Shown: positions 57,159-64,000 of the stretch, piece after piece
How positions within the stretch are numbered: the stretch's first letter is position 1
How the letters are laid out: every line of letters begins with the position of its first letter
NCBI GenBank assembly: GCA_016705955.1
Contig: JADJKO010000003.1
Span: 378,247-442,246 of the forward strand
Direction of reading: 5' to 3'
DNA from: Flavobacteriales bacterium
Lineage (GTDB): Bacteria; Bacteroidota; Bacteroidia; Flavobacteriales_F; PHOS-HE28
DNA length: 64,000 nt
Notes under the pieces: model-generated
Told to the model about the DNA's origin: nothing
What the model saw: only the letters and a program-made list of their open reading frames with translations
The model's database searches: none
Made by a program: the position numbers and the translations under genes

Positions 57159-57678
57159 AGTTGAAAGGGGGTGTACAACCTGTACCCACCCTTAGTCACA
57201 AAGGGGTTGGGAGAATTTGCCCCCTCATCCCGTTCCCAACTACCACCAGCCGCGACCCATGCCTTCGGCAGGCAGGCCCGTTGGGGTCGTTCATCCGCTC
57301 GACCGCGAAGCGGTTGCAGCATGTTGCGATGCCACCCATTGTCATTACGACCCGCCGTACGGCGGGTCGCAGCCGGAGTTGGGTTCGACATTGGTTAAGC
57401 CCCGATGGAACGGCATGCTTGGATATGGCGGAACACCGTGACGGGGAATGCGCCAAGGGTGGGTTGAACAAGATAGGTGCGGCGGAACTAGCTGAAGGCC
57501 GAGACGCTGGCGGTGGTCGCGTGGGGCTTTGTTAGACCCTCTCGTGTGGGGCAATGCAGAAACGCACTTCGCGTACGTGTTCAATCTTTGTTCCGGGCAA
57601 AGTCGTCGGACAGGATCCAAGTTGTATGTTGTGATCCTCGAACCTGACGCAAATAATGGCAGTGCAGACCGGAAGAAC
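57159..57678. other. Gene-poor stretch with repeats before the restriction-modification genes
   Basis: No credible gene is seen. It holds a TGCCTTCGGCAGGCAGG hairpin near 57255, the perfect 20-bp palindrome GACCCGCCGTACGGCGGGTC (57349-57368) related to those at 295-312 and 2797-2812, and repeat C (57503-57536) ending in GTTAGAC. An open frame of 142 codons crosses it but runs through all the repeats and is unlikely to be real. Confidence 0.6.
57503..57536 (+). repeat. Dispersed repeat C
   Basis: GACGCTGGCGGTGGTCGCGTG followed by GGGCTTTGTTAGAC repeats copies A and B, ending in GTTAGAC (57530-57536). It lies 462 bases after the matching point of copy B and 143 before the methyltransferase. 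Confidence 0.7.
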
Positions 57679-58886
57679 ATGAACGTACTCGACTCATTCG
57701 CAGGTGCTGGCGGTTTCAGCATGGGGTTCTCGATGCTGCCGCAGTATAGGGTCGTTGGCGGGATCGAAATGGATAAGTGGGCAGCCGAGACTTTCGCGCT
57801 GAATCATCCAGAAGCCACCACGTTGGTTGGACCGATCCAGAGCTTCAGCGACAAGAAATTGAAGGCATCCTTTACGGAGCGGCCGGACATCATTTTGGGT
57901 GGCCCGCCATGCCAAGGCTTCTCCATCGCCAACAGAAATGCCGGGGATGCCAAGGATCCACGGAACAGCTTATTCAAAGAGTTCGTTCGCCTGGGCCGTG
58001 TATTTGAACCCGAGATCATGATCATGGAGAATGTCCCGAACCTTGTGAAGGCGCGGACACATGACGGCGAGTTGGTCATTGACATCATCGAAAGAGAGTT
58101 GCGTGCCTTGGGCTACCATGTGCGTCATACAATTCTTCATGCAACGGACTATGGAGTACCACAAATTCGGAAGCGACTAGTGGTGATGGCCAGTGCTCGG
58201 CCAATGGAGAACCCATTCCCTAGCGCTACCCATTATGTCGAAGGGTCGCAACAGACGCTTGGCAACCACACACTCGAGAAATGCCCGACTCTGTGGGATG
58301 CGATCAGCGATCTGCCCGAGATAGATGCATGCGAAGGCGCGGCTGAGATGAGGTACACGAAGCGGGCTGAGACCGACTATCAGCGACTCATGCGATCGGG
58401 CTCCGATCGCGTTTACAACCACACCGCCATGAAACATTCCAAGCGAATGGTGGAGCGCTTCGCTTCAATGGCGTGGGGCGACTCAACGAGTGATGTGGCC
58501 CAGCACTTGAAGCCTCTGAAGAGGAACGGCGGCGGAGAGATCTCGGACAAGGTCTACGACCAGAATAACCGGCGCATGAGCGCTGATCGACCGTGCCACA
58601 CGATCGCCGCTTCGTTCTATGCCAACTTTGTTCATCCTTACAAGCATAGGAATTTCACGCCCCGAGAAGCGCGCGGATCCAATCCTTCCCTGATTCATTC
58701 GTGTTCAAAGGACTTCCAACCGTGGTAAGTCACAAGCTGCTCGCCAAGGAAGGTCGGGATGAGGAGAAACACCTCTGCCAATACAATCAGATCGGCAATG
58801 CTGTGCCACCACTGCTAGCAAAGGCCGTAGCTCGCAACGTTGTAGAACACCTTATCCCCGAAGAGGCTCATGTACGTGCATGGTGA
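57679..58886 (+). CDS. DNA (cytosine-5-)-methyltransferase of a type II R-M system, frameshifted
   Basis: About 402 residues are encoded in two frames. The first has motif I DSFAGAGGFSMGF, motif IV ILGGPPCQGFSIANR with the catalytic Cys, motif VI IMENVPNLV, motif VIII YGVPQIRKRLVVM and a target-recognition region (about 190-320). At 58669-58676 (GCGCGCGG) one base is missing. Adding it gives REAARIQSFPDSF in place of REARGSNPSL and continues as FKGLPTVVSHKL to motif X YNQIGNAVPPLLAKAVARNV. It protects DNA from the endonuclease encoded next; the two genes overlap by 17 bases. A dead methyltransferase beside an intact nuclease would be lethal, so an assembly error is the simplest explanation. 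GC content is lower than in the core genes, which fits transfer. Confidence 0.88.
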
Positions 58887-59739
58887 TAACATCGCAAGCA
58901 AGGAGTCAGCTGGGGAGAAGTATAAGGACGCCAAGTCCAAGGGCTACTTGGCCGAGATCCGATCGAAGTACGATCTGTGGAAGACGGCAAACACGAAGTT
59001 GATCGGACCGACCAAGGAAACCAAGAAAGGGGACCCTGCCATCATTGCCAAGCGGGTACAGCTCTTCAATGAATACAAGGAGTTCATCGACCAGCAGAAG
59101 TTCGCAGAGCACTTCGACTCACGGTCAAACCTGCACTCGTCGGTTCTCGAAGAGTTCATCTTCTACCTGTTCCGGGACTTGGTCAAGTCGTTCTCCACAA
59201 ATGCCTTGCTGGGCAAAGCACAAACCTTCAAGGACATCTTCTTCCATGCCGCGAGCTATTCGGACATGGTGAAGAAGCCGAGCACACGGATCGAGCGGAA
59301 AGACCATGACTTCGTTATCGGGATCAACGTTCATTCCAAGATGCACTGTGCGGGTGAAGACGCAGAGGAGATCGACATCTTCCAAGTGCCAGCGGTCGCC
59401 ATCGAGTGCAAGACGTACTTGGACAAGACGATGCTCGAAGGCGCTTCCACATCGGCGGAGCAACTACGACACAAGAGTCCGAATGCGATGTACATCCTCG
59501 TAGCCGAATGGCTCAAACTCACGGACAACATCAACATCGCCAAGTATCGGGTGAATCAGATCTACGTACTCAGGAAACAGAAGAATACCGATCGCGAGTT
59601 CCGTTACCTGAAGGGTTACAAGAAGAACCCGGTCTATCCTGATGTGATCGAACATCTGTTCACCAGTGTGCGCAATCACTTGACAGCCGACTGGGAAACC
59701 GGAACCGTGAATGGACTGAGTCGTGGCTGGCTGTTGTAG
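58870..59739 (+). CDS. Bpu10I-like type II restriction endonuclease
   Basis: The product has 289 residues. The core segment IDIFQVPAVAIECKTYLDKTMLEGASTSAE (about 177-206) has the E-x-K of a PD-(D/E)xK nuclease with an earlier acidic stretch (ERKDHDFVIGINVH). ECKTYLDKTMLEG is, from memory, the signature of the Bpu10I family, whose type member cuts CCTNAGC. The N-terminal 110 residues are Lys-rich and helical (KYKDAKSKGYLAEIRSKYDLW, KRVQLFNEYKEFIDQQKF). Bpu10I has two different subunits, whereas only one is encoded here, so this enzyme may be a homodimer with another site. The start overlaps the methyltransferase. The gene looks intact. Confidence 0.82.
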   Translation: MYVHGDNIASKESAGEKYKDAKSKGYLAEIRSKYDLWKTANTKLIGPTKETKKGDPAIIAKRVQLFNEYKEFIDQQKFAEHFDSRSNLHSSVLEEFIFYLFRDLVKSFSTNALLGKAQTFKDIFFHAASYSDMVKKPSTRIERKDHDFVIGINVHSKMHCAGEDAEEIDIFQVPAVAIECKTYLDKTMLEGASTSAEQLRHKSPNAMYILVAEWLKLTDNINIAKYRVNQIYVLRKQKNTDREFRYLKGYKKNPVYPDVIEHLFTSVRNHLTADWETGTVNGLSRGWLL

Positions 59740-60040
59740 GTCCACAACTCTCCCAGATTATGGGGGGTTGGGTCATTGCAGAGTACTATGATCTGTTGCG
59801 GATCCGGCATTTCGCGTTAGGGACAGCAGCGGATACCCCACAGGCCGGTAATCCGGCCGAGGACTTATTCTATGACCTGAGCAAGCCAATGGGAAAGTTT
59901 TTTCAGGCATGAGGAACTCCAGCCATGGGTCAAGATCTGAAGCAGCCCTCGACCCATGTTATGGCTGTCGTTCATCAGACCTATCCCTGGCGGGTTGCTC
60001 TTCAGCAGAGCCCACTTCCGTTTCGGCCCGATGCACAAGT
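59740..60040. other. Intergenic stretch between the restriction gene and IS110
   Basis: A 50-codon open frame at 59760-59912 (MGGWVIAEYYDLL and on) has no recognisable features and weak support. An imperfect inverted repeat with AGCCATGGGTC and GACCCATG lies near 59930-59985. The left end of the IS110 element must be within this stretch but cannot be fixed, since the family lacks terminal inverted repeats. Confidence 0.4.
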
Positions 60041-61045
60041 CTACGCAGTGACGGGTTCCGTTCTGCGCACGAACGGAGTGCCCCGATCGATCACGGCATA
60101 GATGCGGTGGATGAGCTTGTTGCGGATGGCGTTGAGCACCGACATCTTGTGCTTGCCCTCGGCCACCTTGCGTTTCCAGTAGTCCTGCAATTCACCCTTG
60201 CGTGCAGTGACCCCCACGGCCGCCATGTGCAGCAGGTACTTCAAGGTGGATTGCGCCTGGCGGGACACACGGGTCTTGCCACGGATGCTGCTGCCGGAGG
60301 AGTGCTCGAAGGGAGCGCAGCCTGCATGACAGGACAGCTCCCGAGCGGTCTTGAAGCGCAGGAAGCCTTCGGTGAGCGCCAGCAGATGAGCTGCCAGCAC
60401 AGGGCCGACACCATCAATGGACAAGAGCAGGTCATAGATGCGTTGGTGTTCCGCATCGGCGGCGATCACCTCCGTGATCAATGCTTCGATCTGCTTGATC
60501 GACTTGCCGAGCGCGGTGATCTGCGCCTTGTCGATGCGCGTGAAGGCGGTCTGGAGCGACTTGTCCATGCACTTGTTCAGGTTGCGGATCTGCGTGTGGT
60601 GCATGGTCTTGCGCCGCACCAGGTTCTCCCGCCGGGTAAGCAACTGCTTGAGCTTGTTGGTGCGCAGGTGATCGGGCGTGACCAAGCGCGCCTTGTCGTG
60701 GAAGCGTCGGGCATAGTCGGCGATCCGCAGCGCATCAATGCGGTCGTTCTTCCCGCGTGTGGCACCGATGCTCCTGATGATGTCGGTGGGATGCGCCAGC
60801 CAGGTGAGCACCTCCAGTTGCACCAAGGTCTCCAACGGAAGGTGCGAGTAGTGCCCGGTGGGTTCAAGGCACACCAGGCATTCCCCTTTGCAAGACCGAA
60901 CGCTTTGGTCCACCGCTTCCACATGCTGCGTAGACCCTTCTCCGTGTTGGCCACTTGCTCTTCGGCGGTGACCTTGCCGTGTTCATCCAGCAGGGCCACA
61001 TCCAATGTCGCCTTGCTCACGTCGATACCGATCCAGTGTTTCCAT
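60041..61045 (-). pseudogene. IS110 family transposase, frameshifted
   Basis: The minus strand encodes about 334 residues in pieces. ATG 61045 followed by KHWIGIDVSKATLDVALLD (one base out of frame) is the classic start, with the first Asp of the DEDD catalytic set. The second piece (GTG 61020 to about 60915) gives KATLDVALLDEHGKVTAEEQ. The third, to 60041, gives ECLVCLEPTGHYS, GKNDRIDALRIADYARRF and the C-terminal transposase_20 domain: LLSIDGVGPVLAAHLLALTEG, FEHSSGSSIRGKTRVS with the putative catalytic Ser, and LLHMAAVGVTARKG. Frames change near 61040 and again at 60900-60925. The element is probably inactive unless the shifts are base errors. It marks this region as a place where mobile DNA lands. 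Confidence 0.85.
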
Positions 61046-61260
61046 GTTCACCTACTTTGGGTTAGTAAAGTGATCGCTGGAGGGGCTGAGCTAAGGGTCC
61101 TGTGCTCGACAACTCTAATAGGCCACTACGCCTGCAATTCTATCCGAGCCTCAGACCCGAGTGGATCACGGGTGCCAATAAGTCCTTTAGGCCTAAAAGC
61201 CTATGCAGCGGAATGGTTCACCCGCGATCCTGCTCAGTTTCCTTCAGTGATCGTTTGCTC
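61046..61260 (-). other. Candidate IS110 left-end region (possible bridge RNA)
   Basis: About 215 bases without a gene lie directly upstream of the transposase. In characterised IS110-group elements a structured bridge RNA that guides target and donor pairing is encoded at this place. The stretch shows short inverted pieces (TTAGGCCTAAA on the plus strand near 61188; GCGATC pairs). No structure was computed, so this is a positional argument only. Confidence 0.3.
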
Positions 61261-61346
61261 CTCGAAGATGGGCATCTTCGAGGCGGGCAAGTGTAGAGTT
61301 GAAGGGGAAAGCGCGACGGTGTGCATTCAACACCGGCACGCCCAAA
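61261..61346 (-). repeat. Intergenic repeat element, copy 2, with adjacent hairpin
   Basis: 61304-61346 matches 324-366 (see the GGGCGTGCC-type element there). Directly beside it CTCGAAGATG-GG-CATCTTCGAG (61261-61282) is a perfect 10-bp inverted repeat. No gene is seen between 61283 and 61398. Confidence 0.6.
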
Positions 61347-61386
61347 CCATCCTAACCTTGGTTCACTCTATGCGGAGGCGCCCTCC

Positions 61387-61394
61387 TAACTTGG
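61387..61394 (+). promoter_or_regulatory. -7-like element of the 61399 gene
   Basis: TAACTTGG lies four bases before ATG 61399. The same octamer at the same distance precedes ATG 63435. Confidence 0.4.
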
Positions 61395-61398
61395 CAGC

Positions 61399-61608
61399 AT
61401 GCGCCGCTGGATACCACTATGTCTGATCCTCGTGGGATTGGTCCTCTGCGTAGTGATTCCATTACCTCAACCATTGCTGATGAAAGGCGGAACGCCGGAG
61501 GCCTTCGCCACTCATAGGTTGATGATGATACGCCTTGGCATCGGCCTGGTCATGGTCGTCGTTGGCCTGATCTGGCTGCTCATACGTTGGCTGACCAAGA
61601 CCTCTTAA
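61399..61608 (+). CDS. Small two-helix membrane protein
   Basis: The 69-residue product has two hydrophobic segments (IPLCLILVGLVLCVVIPL and MIRLGIGLVMVVVGLIWLLIRWL) with a short polar loop (MKGGTPEAFATHRLM) and a basic end. No family is recognised. A -7-like motif four bases before the start and steady GC-rich codon use make it a plausible real gene. The aminopeptidase gene follows 21 bases later with its own promoter. It could be a leader or accessory protein, but nothing shows a link. Confidence 0.65.
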   Translation: MRRWIPLCLILVGLVLCVVIPLPQPLLMKGGTPEAFATHRLMMIRLGIGLVMVVVGLIWLLIRWLTKTS

Positions 61609-61617
61609 GCACTCCCA

Positions 61618-61625
61618 TACCTTCG
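61618..61625 (+). promoter_or_regulatory. -7 promoter element of pepP
   Basis: TACCTTCG ends four bases before ATG 61630, so the transcript is probably leaderless. Confidence 0.5.
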
Positions 61626-61629
61626 CTCC

Positions 61630-62939
61630 ATGCGTTACGCCCCCCTTTCAGCCGCCACCTACCGCGAGCACCGCGCCCGTTTCCGTCCCCTCTTGGAGAA
61701 AGGCGGCCTCGCGCTCTTCCACAGCAACGACATCATGCCCACCAGCGCGGATGGTTCCATGCCGTTCAAGCAGGCCAGCGACATCTTCTACCTCAGCGGC
61801 ATCGACCAGGAGGAGACGATCCTGCTGCTCTTCCCCGATGCGGTGGATGCGAAGGACCGCGAGATCCTCTTTGTGCGCGAGACGAACGAGACGATCGCGA
61901 TCTGGGAGGGCGCCAAGTATTCGCAGAAGGAAGCGACGGAGCTGAGCGGCATCGCCACCGTGCTGTGGACGAGCAGCTACGAGGCGACGATCAAGCGGCT
62001 GGTACCGCAGTGCGAGCACTTGTACCTGAACAGCAACGAGCACCTGCGCCAGGGCAACGAGGTGGAGACGCGCGAGGAGCGCAAGAATGCGGAGACGCGG
62101 GCGCAATTCCCACTGCACAGCCTGCGCCGCAGCGCACCGATCATGCACCGCATCCGCAGCCGCAAGACGAAGGAGGAAGTGGCGCAGATCCAACGCGCGA
62201 TCGCGATCACGGGCAAGGCCTTCGAGCGGGTGTGCGGCTTCGTGAAGCCCGGCGTGAAGGAGTACGAGATCGAAGCGGAGATCACGCACGAGTTCATCCG
62301 CAACGGATGCGCGGCCATGCCTACACGCCCATCATCGCGAGCGGCTACAACGCCTGCGTGCTGCACTACATCAGCAACGACCTGGTGTGCAACGACGGCG
62401 ATGTGATCCTGATGGATTTCGGCTGCGAGTACGGCGGCTATGCGAGCGATCTGACGCGGTGCGTGCCGGTGAACGGCCGCTTCACGAAGCGCCAGAAGGA
62501 CGTGTACAACGCGGTGCTGCGCGTGAAGAACGAGGCGACGCAACTGCTGCGCCCCGGCACCATGCTCGCCGACTACCACAAGGAAGTGGGCAAGATCATG
62601 GAGAGCGAATTGATCGGCCTCGGCCTGCTGGACAAGAACGATGTGGCGAAGCAGGATCCCGAGAAGCCGCTCTACAAGAAGTACTTCATGCACGGCACCA
62701 GCCACTTCCTGGGCCTCGACGTACACGACGTAGGCCTGTGGAACGAGATGATCCAGCCGGACATGGTCTTCACCGTGGAGCCGGGAATCTACATCCGCGA
62801 GGAGAAGCTGGGCATCCGACTGGAGAACAACATCCTCGTGACGCGCGATGCGCCGATCGACCTGTTCAAGGACATCCCGGTGGAGGCGGATGAGATCGAG
62901 GGTATGATGGCGAGCAAGGGGAAGAAGGTGGTGGCGTAG
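61630..62939 (+). CDS. pepP: Xaa-Pro aminopeptidase (aminopeptidase P), frameshifted
   Basis: The enzyme removes an N-terminal residue preceding proline and uses two metal ions. About 436 residues are encoded. The first frame carries the N-terminal domain (ALFHSNDIMPTSADGSMPFKQ, FYLSGIDQEETILLLFPD) and the start of the pita-bread fold up to EITHEFIRNG. One base is missing at 62310-62325. The next frame continues HAYTPIIASGYNACVLHY, then the metal ligands in LMDFGCEYGGYASDLTR (Asp, Asp), GTSHFLGLDVHDVG (His), TVEPGIYI (Glu) and GIRLENNILV (Glu). With one base added the protein is complete and of normal length. A sequence error is likely, since both halves are perfectly conserved. The TACCTTCG element supports the start. 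Confidence 0.9.
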
Positions 62940-63024
62940 GCGGTCACCAGCATGTGGGTAATTCTCGCCGAGTTCGGGTTCTGGATCGCGCTCGTTCTTC
63001 TGGTCATGGGAATAGTCCTCTACT

Positions 63025-63240
63025 GTGGGCCTATCGCTTCTCCTGCGCTGGGTTGTTAATTGGATAGGTGGGCGGGGCGACAAGGACATACACCGTCTTG
63101 AGCAAGAGGCTGACGAACTTCTTGGTCGCCTCAGAAAATTGAACTTCGAGGACCTTCAAGCCCATCCACAACAGGGCCCGGAAATCCTTGTTGATCTCAG
63201 CGGTAGAAAAGGACGACTGTATTGGGGACTGCATGAATGA
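63025..63240 (+). CDS. Hypothetical short protein, possibly the second half of a frameshifted gene
   Basis: The 71 residues start at GTG: MGLSLLLRWVVNWIGGRG, then a charged helix (DIHRLEQEADELLGRLRKL) and PEILVDLSGRKGRLYWGLHE. A preceding open frame from ATG 62952 (MWVILAEFGFWIALVLLVMG) offers a membrane helix in the adjacent frame and stops at 63057, so the two may be one small membrane protein broken by an indel near 63020. No family is recognised. Support is weak: no promoter motif and only moderate codon bias. Confidence 0.4.
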   Translation: MGLSLLLRWVVNWIGGRGDKDIHRLEQEADELLGRLRKLNFEDLQAHPQQGPEILVDLSGRKGRLYWGLHE

Positions 63241-63264
63241 TACACCTCCGATATACATGTCGTT

Positions 63265-63393
63265 GTGAGCTATCATCTGCGCCCCTTTGAGTGGATCCGA
63301 AATCCAGAAACCATGGGAGCGGTGGGATTCAAGATCCTTCCCAACGGGGAACGCGCTGAGTTAACCATGGAAGAACTCGGTGCATACACATGA
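63265..63393 (+). CDS. Possible 42-residue protein
   Basis: A GTG-initiated frame reads VSYHLRPFEWIRNPETMGAV, then KILPNGERAELTMEELGAYT. It lies just ahead of the toxin-antitoxin pair and has reasonable codons, but no ATG, no promoter motif and no recognised family. It may equally be noncoding. Confidence 0.25.
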   Translation: MSYHLRPFEWIRNPETMGAVGFKILPNGERAELTMEELGAYT

Positions 63394-63422
63394 AGCGCGA
63401 AGTCCATCCCTTGCAGGCCCCG

Positions 63423-63430
63423 TAACTTGG
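63423..63430 (+). promoter_or_regulatory. -7-like element of the MNT/HEPN pair
   Basis: TAACTTGG ends four bases before ATG 63435, identical in sequence and spacing to the element at 61387. Confidence 0.4.
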
Positions 63431-63434
63431 CACC

Positions 63435-63764
63435 ATGCTCACCGACCTGATCAACGGCCACCGCCAGCAGTTCATCGACCTGTGCAAGTCGCACGGCGTG
63501 GAGCAACTCTACGCGTTCGGATCGGCGGTGAACGGCCCCTTCACGGCGAACAGCGACGTGGACCTGCTGGTGGAAGTGCGAAGAGGTGACCCGGTTGAGA
63601 CCGGCGAACGGCTCTGGTCCTTATGGGATGGCATGGAGGCCTTCTTTCATCGGAAAGTGGATCTGCTCACACCTGCTTCGTTGCAGAACCCGGTGAAGAA
63701 GAAGCACATCGAAGCCACCAAGCAGTTGATCTATGATGGAGCGACTGGAAGGCTTCTATGCTGA
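63435..63764 (+). CDS. MNT-type nucleotidyltransferase antitoxin (MntA-like)
   Basis: The 109-residue minimal nucleotidyltransferase has the signature YAFGSAVNGPFTANSDVDLLVEV near 26-48, that is GSx10DxD with both catalytic Asp, and a third acidic residue in HRKVDLLTPASLQNP. In characterised HepT/MntA pairs this protein adds AMP units to the HEPN toxin and so silences it. The next gene encodes a HEPN protein and overlaps by 29 bases, which supports this role. The promoter-like motif four bases before the ATG serves both. The protein is complete. Confidence 0.9.
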   Translation: MLTDLINGHRQQFIDLCKSHGVEQLYAFGSAVNGPFTANSDVDLLVEVRRGDPVETGERLWSLWDGMEAFFHRKVDLLTPASLQNPVKKKHIEATKQLIYDGATGRLLC

Positions 63765-64000
63765 CATCCTCCGGGCCATCGAGTTGATCGAGGGCTTTCT
63801 CGTGCAAGGTGGCATTACCGGCTTCGAGGCATACACGAAGCACGCGATGGTCAGGAGCGCCGTTGAAAGGCAGCTTGGCATCATCGGTGAAGCGGTGAAC
63901 CAGATCCGTAAGCTCGACGCAACCCATCCTATTCCGGAAGCGGATCGCATCGTGCAGTTCAGGAACCGCTTGATCCATTCTTACGATACGATCGACGACA
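63736..64000 (+). CDS. HEPN domain protein (HepT-like toxin), cut by the window edge
   Basis: Eighty-eight residues are visible and the gene runs off the right edge. MERLEGFYADILRAIELIEGF forms the first helix, SAVERQLGIIGEAVNQIRKL the second, and RNRLIHSYDTID gives the R-x4-6-H ribonuclease motif (R and H both present) of HepT toxins. An ATG at 63733 is also in frame. Overlap with the MNT gene fits a translationally coupled toxin-antitoxin operon. HEPN toxins of this kind cleave or otherwise inactivate RNA; which RNA is the target here is unknown. Confidence 0.88.
   Translation, partial: MERLEGFYADILRAIELIEGFLVQGGITGFEAYTKHAMVRSAVERQLGIIGEAVNQIRKLDATHPIPEADRIVQFRNRLIHSYDTIDD

Noticed and set aside
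57107..57535. 142-codon plus-strand frame before the methyltransferase
   Set aside because: It crosses a hairpin, two palindromes and repeat C, and no part resembles a protein domain.
59909..61426. 505-codon plus-strand frame opposite the IS110 transposase
   Set aside because: It is antisense to recognisable transposase sequence on the minus strand.

Overview
The window is chromosomal DNA of a high-GC member of the Bacteroidota, probably close to Flavobacteriales. The evidence is three PorP/SprF proteins, adhesins ending in the type B sorting domain of the type IX secretion system (T9SS), a DUF2723 protein, DUF3098, MenB-type menaquinone synthesis, and promoters of the form TAnnTTTG or TAnnTTcG lying a few bases from start codons that lack a clear Shine-Dalgarno sequence. 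No rRNA, CRISPR array or replication origin was seen.

Layout. (1) 1-4.8 kb: hppD followed by two accessory cassettes (a Schlafen/AlbA-type gene; an AAA/DUF4143 ATPase plus a pRiA4b ORF-3-like gene). Each cassette is closed by a fragment of the hppD 3' end, and the ATPase is interrupted by 61 consecutive G. (2) 4.8-12.1 kb: a polyphosphate kinase 2, aspS, tRNA-Gln with a 104-bp tandem repeat of its 3' end, a DUF2723 membrane protein and a polysaccharide deacetylase. (3) 12.1-36.2 kb, all on the minus strand: a 24-kb T9SS locus. It runs small type B protein, PorP, giant SprB-like adhesin, PorP, giant CUB plus 31-repeat protein, PorP, PorE-like OmpA protein. Three adhesin/PorP pairs therefore alternate and end in a cell-wall anchor protein. 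(4) 36.3-51.5 kb: tRNA-Arg and housekeeping genes (menB, a CDF transporter, dnaG, a polyprenyl synthase, rlmN, ispD, queA, and the operon ftsX-DUF3098-uppP-truB). (5) 51.6-55.1 kb: leuS carrying an in-frame DUF559 nuclease element with 33-bp inverted repeats, plus a second small palindromic insertion. (6) 55.3-64 kb: an accessory region with a DUF3108 protein, a lipoprotein between copies of a repeat, a Bpu10I-like restriction-modification pair, a damaged IS110 element, an aminopeptidase P, and at the right edge an MNT/HEPN toxin-antitoxin pair.

Seven otherwise convincing genes are broken by a frameshift, most consistent with one missing base in a GC-rich context. With the poly-G tract, this points to residual assembly errors in at least some cases, so 'broken' here does not always mean 'dead'.
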